A DNA stretch of 9,412 bases, taken from assembly GCA_020435865.1 (NCBI GenBank), contig JAGQYZ010000022.1:1-9412 (forward strand). Reading direction: 5' to 3'. Position numbers and translations under genes: made by a program. The stretch is from Aequorivita sp. GTDB lineage: Bacteria; Bacteroidota; Bacteroidia; Flavobacteriales; Flavobacteriaceae. Below are positions 1 to 6,169 of the stretch, one piece after another (position 1 is the stretch's first letter; each line of letters starts with the position of its first letter). Under the pieces are notes generated by a model. The model was given only the letters and a program-made list of their open reading frames with translations, made no database searches and was not told the origin of the DNA.

Positions 1-296
1 GGAATTGGTTTCCCTTTTATTAAATTTGGATTTTGTGGTTTTGCAGGCGCTTCAACTTTTATGTTCACTTGCACTTTGGCATTGGCATCCACTCTTTCAT
101 GAATAGTTTTAACAACATCTGCCTCGGCTCTTTTTTTTATGTGAAGTGCTGGTGTGGAAAGTTTCAAGTCCACAATAATTTCGTCTGCAAAAGTTACCAC
201 ATTTTGCACGGCACCACTCTCCACCATATTTTTTCCTTCACCCGAAACTGTAATGGTTTCAAGGGCTTTAAGAATATCTTGTTTTGAAATGCTCAT
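1..296 (-). CDS. mrp: Mrp/NBP35 (ApbC) family Fe-S carrier ATPase, N-terminal part, cut by window edge
   Basis: Reading the minus strand from the ATG at 296-294 gives 98 complete codons running off the left edge, beginning MSISKQDILKAL. The visible part is a DUF59/MIP18-type alpha-beta domain: a helix, then strands around VVTFADEIIVDLKLSTPALH, then a helix with KKRAEADVVKTIHERV. It is followed by a Pro/Lys-rich linker (VEAPAKPQNPNLIKG). In Flavobacteriaceae this arrangement precedes the P-loop ATPase domain of Mrp/ApbC proteins, which carry or deliver Fe-S clusters in the cytoplasm. The ATPase domain itself, with its Walker A motif, lies outside the window. A stand-alone SufT-like DUF59 protein is less likely because of the linker. 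The gene follows the ATL gene on the same strand after 155 bp and has its own -7 element at 331-338, so it can be transcribed independently. Confidence 0.85.
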   Translation of the reverse strand, partial: MSISKQDILKALETITVSGEGKNMVESGAVQNVVTFADEIIVDLKLSTPALHIKKRAEADVVKTIHERVDANAKVQVNIKVEAPAKPQNPNLIKGKPI

Positions 297-330
297 TTTT
301 TATTACAATATTTAGATTCATTCTAAAGTG

Positions 331-338
331 CAAATATA
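331..338 (-). promoter_or_regulatory. -7 promoter element (TATATTTG) for mrp
   Basis: On the minus strand this reads TATATTTG, a perfect match to the Bacteroidota consensus TAnnTTTG. It lies 34 nt before the mrp ATG. No TTG is present at the usual -33 distance (about 19 bp further upstream), so only the -7 half is supported. Confidence 0.6.
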
Positions 339-451
339 CTAAAATTAGTTGGCAGTAATCAGTGGCGATTTGCAGTAAGTTTTATAGAAAATTATTTCCT
401 ATTATTTGTGAATTTTTAAAAAATTAAGAAATATTATTGTTCGAAAGTTCT

Positions 452-775
452 TCAAAGTTCCTTATTCGGATCCCAAAAATGAGTTTCAAAATTTTGGATT
501 TTGTTATCGACCACCTCAATTCCTTCACTCTCCAAAAGTTGCTGCATTAAGTTTGTGCCTTGAAAATGGTGTTTACCTGTAAGAAGACCATTTCTGTTTA
601 CAACGCGATGTGCCGGAACACCCTTGCTGCCGCTTCCATTCATTGCCCAACCAACCATTCGGGCACTTCCAGTTGCCCCTAAATAATTTGCAATTGCACC
701 GTAGGAAGTAACCCTTCCGTAAGGTATATGCATAGCAACTTGATAGACTTTTTCAAAAAAACCTTCGGTGGACAT
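452..775 (-). CDS. Alkyltransferase-like protein (ATL), MGMT/Ogt C-terminal domain without the catalytic cysteine
   Basis: This 107-aa protein is the DNA-binding domain of O6-alkylguanine-DNA alkyltransferases on its own. Visible landmarks are IPYGRVTSYGAIA (residues 17-29, including Tyr25), the Arg-finger helix SARMVGWAM (37-45, Arg39) and PAHRVVNRNG (54-63). In active alkyltransferases the last motif is PCHRV with the alkyl-accepting Cys. Here residue 55 is Ala and the protein has no Cys at all, so it cannot be a suicide alkyltransferase. Family knowledge: ATL proteins bind O6-alkylguanine, flip it out and pass the lesion to nucleotide excision repair. The length fits ATLs (about 100-110 aa). 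The start ATG lies 2 bp after the stop of the LysE-family gene, implying co-transcription and possibly translational coupling. Confidence is high for the family and moderate for the repair-signalling role. Confidence 0.9.
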   Translation of the reverse strand: MSTEGFFEKVYQVAMHIPYGRVTSYGAIANYLGATGSARMVGWAMNGSGSKGVPAHRVVNRNGLLTGKHHFQGTNLMQQLLESEGIEVVDNKIQNFETHFWDPNKEL

Positions 776-777
776 CT

Positions 778-1404
778 TTAAAATTCTTTTAAAATTTTCA
801 TTAATGTTATTACAGAAATGGCTGCAGTAACAATGCCTATTACATAATTCATGTTTAAACTAAGTTTTTGCGAGTGATCCTTCGGCCTAAAAAATTGCAC
901 GTATAGCGCCAAGCTAGCATAAGTTCCAAAACCAGACGCAATTACAGCCGTCCAAAGTTCAGGCTGCGAAAAAGTAAACATCCCAAAGGCAGAAAAAGTG
1001 ATGCTTAGGTATATCCAATATGGAATTGGCAAAATATTCAGTATTGCGATAAAAATCCCTAAGAAAAAACGGTTTTTTTTAGAATGTTCATTGTGATCAC
1101 GAATTTCCCTACGTGTATCCTTCGCTATAAAGATAAAGTAAATGGTAAGACTAATAAATATGCCCAAAGCCACTTTTTGAAGCATACTAACTACATCTGG
1201 ATGCCTACCAATATAACGAGCAAGAATCAGTGCTATATAGGTTTGTAGCATCACAGTAATGCAAACCCCCACTGAAAAAAGCAAGGCCCTTTTTCGCCCT
1301 TCCTTCATACTTATTTTGGCAGCATACATGTTTATTAAACCTGGTGGAAGCACCCCAATAAACGAACCTAAAAAACCTATGAGTAAATTGTAAAATAGTG
1401 CCAT
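778..1404 (-). CDS. LysE/RhtB-family transporter
   Basis: This is a 208-aa, strongly hydrophobic inner-membrane protein with about six predicted membrane segments (roughly residues 4-24, 38-62, 72-94, 112-140, 150-172 and 184-205). The conserved N-terminal LysE feature is present: a Gly-rich first helix followed by LPPGLINMYAAKISMKEGRKRA (broken here as LPPGLINMYAAK, 19-30, then ISMKEGRKRA, 31-40). The charged loop at 95-111 separates the two halves. LysE-family proteins export amino acids or related small molecules; the substrate here cannot be told from sequence. The length matches the family norm (about 200-220 aa). The gene starts 38 bp after the trmB stop and ends 2 bp before the ATL start, so it is the middle gene of a probable trmB-lysE-ATL operon. 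Confidence 0.82.
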   Translation of the reverse strand: MALFYNLLIGFLGSFIGVLPPGLINMYAAKISMKEGRKRALLFSVGVCITVMLQTYIALILARYIGRHPDVVSMLQKVALGIFISLTIYFIFIAKDTRREIRDHNEHSKKNRFFLGIFIAILNILPIPYWIYLSITFSAFGMFTFSQPELWTAVIASGFGTYASLALYVQFFRPKDHSQKLSLNMNYVIGIVTAAISVITLMKILKEF

Positions 1405-1442
1405 TTAGGGCAGTTGTTTTTGTGAATATACTGAATTTATTG

Positions 1443-2117
1443 CTAACGGAATTTAAACCGAATGTAGGTTATCTTCTTTCCTATTTCAAGATATTGATTT
1501 TCATAAAAAGTTTGAATATTTGTCACAGCTTCGGGCGCGCCTTGGCTTCCATAAACATCATGATGTGCGTATTCAATTATTTCACCCAGACCATGAAGCA
1601 GGCCAAGAGTGTAACCGTGCATAAATTCACTATCAGTTTTAAGGTGTATAAATCCATCTGGTTTAAGGATTTTTTTGTACTTCTGAAGAAAATCTTGGTT
1701 CGTCAAACGGTGTTTTGTGCGCTTATACTTTATTTGCGGATCGGGGAATGTAATCCAAATTTCATCTATTTCGTTTTTGTCAAAAATATAGTCAATGAGT
1801 TCAATCTGAGTACGTAAAAAGCCTACGTTTTGCAGGTTTTCTTCTAAAGCAATTTTCGCTCCACGCCAAAAACGAGCACCCTTAATGTCTATTCCCAGAA
1901 AATTCTTTTCGGGATATGCTTTTGCAAGATTTACAGAATACTCGCCTTTCCCACAACCCAACTCCAAAACCAAAGGGTTATCGTTTTTAAAGAAATTTTT
2001 TTGCCAGTTTCCCTTCAATTTAAGTGAATCATTCAGTACTTCTTCACGTGATGGTTGCACAACGTTTGAAAAAGTTTCATTTTCCCTAAAGCGCCTTAGT
2101 TTGTTTTTACTGCCCAA
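1443..2117 (-). CDS. trmB: tRNA (guanine-N7)-methyltransferase TrmB, probable TTG start
   Basis: TrmB makes m7G at position 46 of the tRNA variable loop using S-adenosylmethionine. Counting from the proposed TTG start the protein has 224 aa. The SAM-binding motif ELGCGKGEY is at 52-60, followed by GIDIKGAR (75-82), the TrmB signature TFPDPQIK (123-130) with the basic stretch KRTKHRL after it, KTDSEF (160-165) and the C-terminal TFYENQYLEIG (203-213). The start is a choice. An in-frame ATG exists at 2162, but the 15 extra residues (LRQYISLILPKIKI) do not resemble a TrmB N-terminus. Flavobacterial TrmB proteins normally begin GSKNKL right after Met, and here the codon before GSKNKL is TTG at 2117-2115. 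A TTG start also frees the intergenic region for the divergent promoters. A weak -7-like TATATTTC lies 25 nt upstream. This is the first gene of the probable trmB-lysE-ATL operon. Confidence 0.93.
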   Translation of the reverse strand: MGSKNKLRRFRENETFSNVVQPSREEVLNDSLKLKGNWQKNFFKNDNPLVLELGCGKGEYSVNLAKAYPEKNFLGIDIKGARFWRGAKIALEENLQNVGFLRTQIELIDYIFDKNEIDEIWITFPDPQIKYKRTKHRLTNQDFLQKYKKILKPDGFIHLKTDSEFMHGYTLGLLHGLGEIIEYAHHDVYGSQGAPEAVTNIQTFYENQYLEIGKKITYIRFKFR

Positions 2118-2142
2118 AATTTTAATTTTTGGTAAAATTAAG

Positions 2143-2150
2143 GAAATATA
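2143..2150 (-). promoter_or_regulatory. Possible -7 element (TATATTTC) for the trmB operon
   Basis: The minus strand reads TATATTTC, one mismatch from TAnnTTTG, ending 25 nt before the proposed TTG start of trmB. That spacing matches the better promoters in this window. There is no -33 TTG at the expected distance, so the call is weak. It also supports the TTG start, since the ATG at 2162 would lie upstream of this element. Confidence 0.3.
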
Positions 2151-2169
2151 CTGCCGCAGCAATTATTGC

Positions 2170-2177
2170 TACCTTTG
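2170..2177 (+). promoter_or_regulatory. -7 promoter element (TACCTTTG) for the glycosyltransferase gene
   Basis: TACCTTTG is a perfect TAnnTTTG match only 5 nt before the ATG at 2183. Transcription starting a few bases after the motif would give a leaderless or nearly leaderless mRNA. The best -33 candidate is a CTG at 2151-2153, which is poor in both sequence and spacing (16 bp). Confidence 0.5.
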
Positions 2178-2182
2178 TTTTT

Positions 2183-3250
2183 ATGCTGAAAAAGAAAACC
2201 ATATTGGTCGCACCTTTGCATTGGGGTTTGGGCCATGCCACGCGCTGCATTCCTATAATCCGAGCGTTGTTGGAGCATAACTTCAATGTTTTGTTAGCTT
2301 CAGACGGTAGTGCACTTTTGCTTCTTCAAAAAGAATTTCCAGAGTTAGAGTCCATTGAACTTCCTTCTTACAATATTACATACCCAAAAAAGGGAGGCCA
2401 TTTTAAATGGAAGATTCTACTAAAACTTCCAAAAATTAAAAAGACAATGGATGCAGAAAAAAGCATTGTAAAACAACTTGTAAATTCTGGAAAAATCCAA
2501 GGAATTATTAGCGACAACAGATTTGGTGCTAGAAATAAGGCGGTTCCATCTGTTTTTATTACACATCAATTGAATGTTTTAACGGGAAGCACAACAGCAC
2601 TCACGAGTAAAATGCACCAAAAAATCATTAAAAAATTTGATGTTTGCTGGGTACCTGATATTGAGGATTTGGTAATGAACCTGAGCGGAAATTTGGGGCA
2701 TATAAATAAAGAAAAAATTCCTGTAAAATATACTGGAATTTTAAGCAGAATGCAAAAAAAGGAACTTCAAAAAACTATTGATGTTTTAGTTTTGCTTTCA
2801 GGTCCCGAGCCGCAACGTAGTATTTTAGAAGAAAGGCTAAAAGAATCTCTTAAGAAAAGTGAAAAGAAGGTATTAATAGTTTGCGGAATTGTTGAAGCAA
2901 AACAACAATGGTATGATTTCGAAAATATTAAAATGGTAAATTTTATGAAAAGTGAAGAGCTTGAAGAAACTATAAACAAAAGCGAAATTGTTATCTCACG
3001 CTCTGGCTACACTACAATTATGGATTTAACGGTCCTTGAAAAGAAAGCATTTTTTATTCCCACACCCGGACAATACGAACAGGAATATTTGGCAAAGCGT
3101 TTAAAAAATCTTGGAATTGTTCCTTCTTGCAAACAGGAAAAATTCGACTTAAAGAAACTAGACAAAATTACTGTTTACAAAGGATTGAAAACATTGTCAA
3201 ATCAACCTGTAAATTTTTCGGAATTATTTTCCCTTTTCGAGGGTGAATGA
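2183..3250 (+). CDS. GT-B fold glycosyltransferase-like protein (MurG/GT28-related)
   Basis: With the ATG at 2183 the protein has 355 aa. The first beta strand (KKTILVAPL) is followed by the glycine loop HWGLGHATR (13-21), as in MurG and related UDP-sugar GT-B enzymes. DNRFG (111-115) closes the N-terminal half. The C-terminal half has SGPEPQR (206-212), SRSGYTTIMDL (272-282) and PTPGQYEQEYLA (293-304), matching the GT28 C-terminal donor-binding pattern (a Ser/Gly-rich loop before a helix, then P-x-x-x-Q-x-x-N/E). No signal peptide or membrane segment is seen, so it is probably cytoplasmic or at the inner membrane face. Donor and acceptor are unknown. It is not MurG itself, since the MurG motifs are only partly matched. 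An upstream in-frame start at 2129 would add 18 residues with no family resemblance and would cross the -7 element. The 3' end overlaps the convergent histidine kinase gene. Confidence 0.8.
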   Translation: MLKKKTILVAPLHWGLGHATRCIPIIRALLEHNFNVLLASDGSALLLLQKEFPELESIELPSYNITYPKKGGHFKWKILLKLPKIKKTMDAEKSIVKQLVNSGKIQGIISDNRFGARNKAVPSVFITHQLNVLTGSTTALTSKMHQKIIKKFDVCWVPDIEDLVMNLSGNLGHINKEKIPVKYTGILSRMQKKELQKTIDVLVLLSGPEPQRSILEERLKESLKKSEKKVLIVCGIVEAKQQWYDFENIKMVNFMKSEELEETINKSEIVISRSGYTTIMDLTVLEKKAFFIPTPGQYEQEYLAKRLKNLGIVPSCKQEKFDLKKLDKITVYKGLKTLSNQPVNFSELFSLFEGE

Positions 3251-4261
3251 AAACTCAGAACCAATCCCTAATTGGCTTTCCACATATATTTTCTCGTTAT
3301 GGGCCTCCACAATATGTTTTACTATAGAGAGCCCCAAACCACTACCACCTTCTTTTCGTGAGCCACTTTTATCAACTCTGTAAAAACGTTCAAAAATACG
3401 TGGCATATTCTCTTTTGCAATCCCTTCGCCATTATCGGTAACCCGAATCAGTACTTTGTTTTTTATAATACTTTCAATACTTACTTCGGTGGTTCCATCT
3501 TGCTTTCCGTATTTTAAAGAATTAACTACTAGGTTCGTCAAGACTTGCTCAATACGCTCTCGATCTGCATTCACCATAATTGGTTCCGTGTATTCTTTAT
3601 CAAAAACAAGTGAAATATTTTTTTTTGCAGCCTTCATTTCAAGTAGATCAAAAATGTTTTGAACCAATTCAATTATATTCAAATCTTCTTTGTTTAAAAC
3701 AAGTCCTCCCACTTCCAGTTTCGCAATCATATCAAGCTCTTTCACAATATATGTGAGCCTCTCCACGCCTTTGCTCGCCCGCCGCAGGTATTCTTTTCGA
3801 ACTTTTTTATCCTTCATTGCGCCATCCAGCAATGTTAGAATGTAACTTTGTACTGTAAACAAAGGGGTTTTTAGCTCATGCGAGATATTTCCCATAAACT
3901 CCTTGCGGTAGTTTTCGCGAATGTTAAGGGTTTCAATTTCAAGTTTTTTATCGTTCACATACCGCTCTACTTCACGAGTAAGCACTTCCATGTCTGTTGT
4001 GATTGATGGTTTTGGAAAATCCTTTTCATTTAAAATACGAACGTCTTTGTATATTTTTTTTATTCGGAAGTAAATGAATTTCTCAACCCGGTATTGAAGT
4101 ATAAAAAACGACAGCAGAAAAGAAATCAAAAAGAAAAGCAACAACCAACCAGAAATAATTTTGAGAAAAACATATAGAAAAATGCCCATTGCCACTGTTG
4201 AGCAAAACGCAATAAGCAGCGCTGTGGAAGCTGCAAAATTATATCTTTTAGAAAATGTCAT
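3224..4261 (-). CDS. PhoR-like membrane sensor histidine kinase
   Basis: The protein has 345 aa. Two membrane helices occupy roughly residues 8-32 and 38-56 with almost no periplasmic loop between them, so there is no extracytoplasmic sensor domain. A short charged linker (57-115) follows, with no obvious PAS domain. The HisKA dimerisation helix contains the H box FMGNISHELKTPL with His128 as the phosphorylated residue. The HATPase domain has an N box (NLVVNSLKYG, 243-252), G1 box (DNGEG, 276-280), F box (RIFERFYRVD, 288-297) and G2 box (GSGLGLSI, 306-313), all intact. It begins 6 bp after the response regulator stop, so the two form an operon and are presumed partners. Its stimulus is unknown. 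A PhoR role in phosphate sensing is only suggested by family resemblance. The last 27 bp overlap the convergent glycosyltransferase gene. Confidence 0.93.
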   Translation of the reverse strand: MTFSKRYNFAASTALLIAFCSTVAMGIFLYVFLKIISGWLLLFFLISFLLSFFILQYRVEKFIYFRIKKIYKDVRILNEKDFPKPSITTDMEVLTREVERYVNDKKLEIETLNIRENYRKEFMGNISHELKTPLFTVQSYILTLLDGAMKDKKVRKEYLRRASKGVERLTYIVKELDMIAKLEVGGLVLNKEDLNIIELVQNIFDLLEMKAAKKNISLVFDKEYTEPIMVNADRERIEQVLTNLVVNSLKYGKQDGTTEVSIESIIKNKVLIRVTDNGEGIAKENMPRIFERFYRVDKSGSRKEGGSGLGLSIVKHIVEAHNEKIYVESQLGIGSEFSFTLEKGK

Positions 4262-4267
4262 AGACTG

Positions 4268-4948
4268 CTAAAGTACAAACTTATAGCCTACGCCTTTAAC
4301 TGTTTTAAATTTATCGTCGCCAATTTTTTCACGAAGTTTTCTAATGTGGACGTCGATCGTCCTTCCGCCCACAATAACATCATTACCCCAAATAGTATCC
4401 AAAATATCTTCACGCTTAAATACTTTTCCAGGTTTTGAGGCCAGCAATGCTAATAATTCAAACTCTTTTCGCGGCAAAATAATTTCTTCTTTGCCTAATA
4501 AAATTTTATATTCTTCCCTATTGATGGTTAAATTTCCAAGTTTAATTTTTTCATCCCCATCTTCTTCTTTAAACCTTCGCAGTAGTGCTTTTACTTTGCT
4601 AACAAGAATTTTTGGCTTGATGGGTTTTGTTATGTAATCGTCGGCACCAGCCTCAAAACCTGCCATTTGAGAATAATCTTCTCCACGTGCTGTTAAAAAT
4701 GTAATTACGACTTCTGAAAGTTCTGGGATGTTTCTTATTTTTTCACAAGCTTCAATTCCGTCCATTTTTGGCATCATTACGTCCATAATGATTAATTGCG
4801 GTTTTACCTTTTTTGCTTGTGCAATAGCTTCTAATCCGTTTTCTGCGGTTTCAACCGTGTAGCCTTCAGATGTAAGATTGTATCTAACAATTTCAAGAAT
4901 ATCCGGTTCGTCATCAACCAATAAAATTGTAATATCCTTTTTCTTCAT
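4268..4948 (-). CDS. OmpR/PhoB-family response regulator
   Basis: The protein has 226 aa, the usual length for the family. The receiver domain (about 5-125) has the acidic pair Asp12/Asp13, the phosphoacceptor Asp56 in IIMDVMMPKMDG, Thr86 in FLTARGE and Lys108 in DDYITKPIKP. The winged-helix DNA-binding domain covers about 135-226, with the recognition helix region GRTIDVHIRKLREKIG (195-210) and the wing KTVKGVGYKF. All catalytic positions are intact. It is presumably phosphorylated by the kinase encoded 6 bp downstream and binds tandem direct repeats as a dimer, as family members do. It is the first gene of the operon, with a -7 element at 4976-4983 and 11-bp-spaced TAAC repeats further upstream that could be its own target. 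Related families suggest phosphate control, but that is not proven by the sequence. Confidence 0.94.
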   Translation of the reverse strand: MKKKDITILLVDDEPDILEIVRYNLTSEGYTVETAENGLEAIAQAKKVKPQLIIMDVMMPKMDGIEACEKIRNIPELSEVVITFLTARGEDYSQMAGFEAGADDYITKPIKPKILVSKVKALLRRFKEEDGDEKIKLGNLTINREEYKILLGKEEIILPRKEFELLALLASKPGKVFKREDILDTIWGNDVIVGGRTIDVHIRKLREKIGDDKFKTVKGVGYKFVL

Positions 4949-4975
4949 TTTAAATTTTCGTCTTATTTACCACTT

Positions 4976-4983
4976 CAAAGATA
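4976..4983 (-). promoter_or_regulatory. -7 promoter element (TATCTTTG) for the response regulator-kinase operon
   Basis: The minus strand reads TATCTTTG, a perfect TAnnTTTG match, 27 nt before the regulator ATG. The expected -33 position (around 5003-5005) has no TTG. A good -7 without a -33 fits a promoter that needs an activator, consistent with the repeats at 5022-5049. Confidence 0.6.
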
Positions 4984-5021
4984 CTATTATTTAACCTCAG
5001 TGAAATTTAGCACGCTTATTG

Positions 5022-5049
5022 TTAACCTTCACGTAACGTTTTAATAACA
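5022..5049. promoter_or_regulatory. Candidate OmpR/PhoB-type operator: three TAAC repeats at 11-bp spacing
   Basis: Seen on the plus strand: TTAACC at 5022, GTAACG at 5033 and ATAACA at 5044, so the TAAC core recurs at exactly 11 and 11 bp, separated by 5-bp spacers. Tandem hexamers with about 11-bp period are the operator type of PhoB/PhoP-class winged-helix regulators, and such a regulator is encoded next door. The centre is about 56 bp upstream of the -7 element of the regulator operon. Function is inferred; TAAC is a short motif in AT-rich DNA. Confidence 0.4.
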
Positions 5050-5075
5050 TTTTTTGGCTTTCATTGAAAATTCAG

Positions 5076-5092
5076 AGTTATGTTTTCGTTAA
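5076..5092. promoter_or_regulatory. Second candidate operator: two inverted-orientation TAAC repeats at 11-bp spacing
   Basis: The minus strand reads TTAACG (5092-5087), 5 bp, then ATAACT (5081-5076), giving the same hexamer-N5-hexamer layout as the repeats at 5022-5049 but in opposite orientation. The centre is about 60 bp upstream of the plus-strand -7 element at 5141. Thus each divergent promoter has a similarly placed set of repeats, in the same orientation relative to its transcription. Confidence 0.35.
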
Positions 5093-5140
5093 AAAATATT
5101 CATGCTCGCAATCGCCTTTTTTAAAACTCAAACATTTATA

Positions 5141-5148
5141 TATATTTG
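5141..5148 (+). promoter_or_regulatory. -7 promoter element (TATATTTG) for the secreted T9SS protein
   Basis: This is a perfect TAnnTTTG match 24 nt before the ATG at 5173, followed by an A-rich leader typical of Bacteroidota. No TTG lies at the -33 position (about 5119-5121 reads as a T-run). A TTG codon at 5146, in frame with the gene, lies inside this element and so is not a plausible start. Confidence 0.65.
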
Positions 5149-5172
5149 CAAAAAAAATTTAAACAATTACTG

Positions 5173-6147
5173 ATGAAAAAAATTACTATGCTTGCGGCTC
5201 TTATGATAGGTGCCGTTTCTTTTGCCCAAATTGCAGGAACCAGTTTTGAGGAGCCAGATGCATTTCCCGGAAAATATACCGATACTGGTGATCCGAATGT
5301 TGCACATGACCTTTTGAATAATTCAGGCGAACCCGTTGTTGATTTCACATCTACAGGCGGGGAAATAGGCTTTAATGCTTCTTACGTTCCCTATGATACT
5401 CCAGATGTTGGTTTGACCGATGGAGATTTTGTAGGAGTTACAGATTTTACTCCATCATCAACGGTTCTATTTACTGATGGTGACAAAGGGTATCAGCTTA
5501 GCGATATTGACGGAAATATGATTGTTGAATTTGACCCAGTAGATTTAACGCTTGCTAATTCTGGAGTAATTTCTTTAGATTTTCTTCTATCTATAAACAG
5601 TACTCCTACCAATGGAAACTACGAAGGCGATGGCACTGTAAATGAGTCTGGATCAGACAGATTGCGTATCTATGTGAGAGACATTACAAACAGTACTGAA
5701 ATTGACCTTTTCAATTCAACTGGAACCGATCTTGATGATTTCGTTCCTTTTGATTCCGGAAGTGGAGAGTACCAGCTTCAATGGCAAACCATTACTGAAA
5801 CTCTTCCTAATAGTGTTTTGCAACTTGTTATTGAAGGAAGATCAAATGCAAGTGCAGAATCATTTTGGTTTGACAATATTTCTTTTGATGGAACCATTGG
5901 TGTTAATGAGTTTTCAGCAGATCAATTTGCTGTATACCCAAACCCTGCAACCAAAGGCTATGTAAACATCACTTCTAAAGTGAGTGGCGCTAAAAACGTA
6001 TCAATTTTTGACGTACTTGGAAAACAAGTTATAAAAACTACTTTAAATAGTGAAAGACTAGACATTTCAGCATTGAACAGTGGTGTTTACATCTTAAAAA
6101 TAGAACAAGGAAAATCTTCAGTTACCAAAAAATTGGTTGTGAAGTAA
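5173..6147 (+). CDS. Secreted protein with type IX secretion system (type A) C-terminal sorting domain; N-terminal domain unassigned
   Basis: From the ATG at 5173 the protein has 324 aa. It starts with a Sec signal peptide (MKKITMLAALMIGAVSFA, likely cut before Gln19). The C-terminal ~75 residues are a Por sorting domain: FAVYPNPATKG (252-262), the strand-rich core with SIFDVLGKQV, then LDISALNSGVYILKIE and the basic end KKLVVK. This predicts export across the outer membrane by the T9SS, with removal of the tail. The middle (about 20-245) is acidic, rich in Asp, Gly, Ser and Thr, and lacks Cys. It looks like a single beta-sandwich (jelly-roll) ending in WFDNISFDG (232-240), a pattern common in carbohydrate- or surface-binding modules. 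No catalytic motif was recognised. A terminator follows directly, so it is monocistronic. It is divergent from the PhoB-like regulator and may be controlled by it. Confidence 0.88.
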   Translation: MKKITMLAALMIGAVSFAQIAGTSFEEPDAFPGKYTDTGDPNVAHDLLNNSGEPVVDFTSTGGEIGFNASYVPYDTPDVGLTDGDFVGVTDFTPSSTVLFTDGDKGYQLSDIDGNMIVEFDPVDLTLANSGVISLDFLLSINSTPTNGNYEGDGTVNESGSDRLRIYVRDITNSTEIDLFNSTGTDLDDFVPFDSGSGEYQLQWQTITETLPNSVLQLVIEGRSNASAESFWFDNISFDGTIGVNEFSADQFAVYPNPATKGYVNITSKVSGAKNVSIFDVLGKQVIKTTLNSERLDISALNSGVYILKIEQGKSSVTKKLVVK

Positions 6148-6169
6148 ATCCACAATAAAATTTATTTTT

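Noticed and set aside
33..287. 84-codon plus-strand open frame
   Set aside because: It is antisense to the DUF59 domain of mrp; the product is Phe/His/Cys-rich with no family resemblance.
411..425. AT-only palindrome between the ATL gene and mrp
   Set aside because: It has no GC in the stem and is expected by chance in this AT-rich gap; not a credible terminator.
1398..1817. 139-codon plus-strand open frame
   Set aside because: It lies antisense to trmB and crosses the trmB-lysE junction; the composition is typical of a shadow frame.
1885..2280. 131-codon plus-strand open frame
   Set aside because: It is antisense to the trmB 5' part and then out of frame over the glycosyltransferase start; no recognisable motifs.
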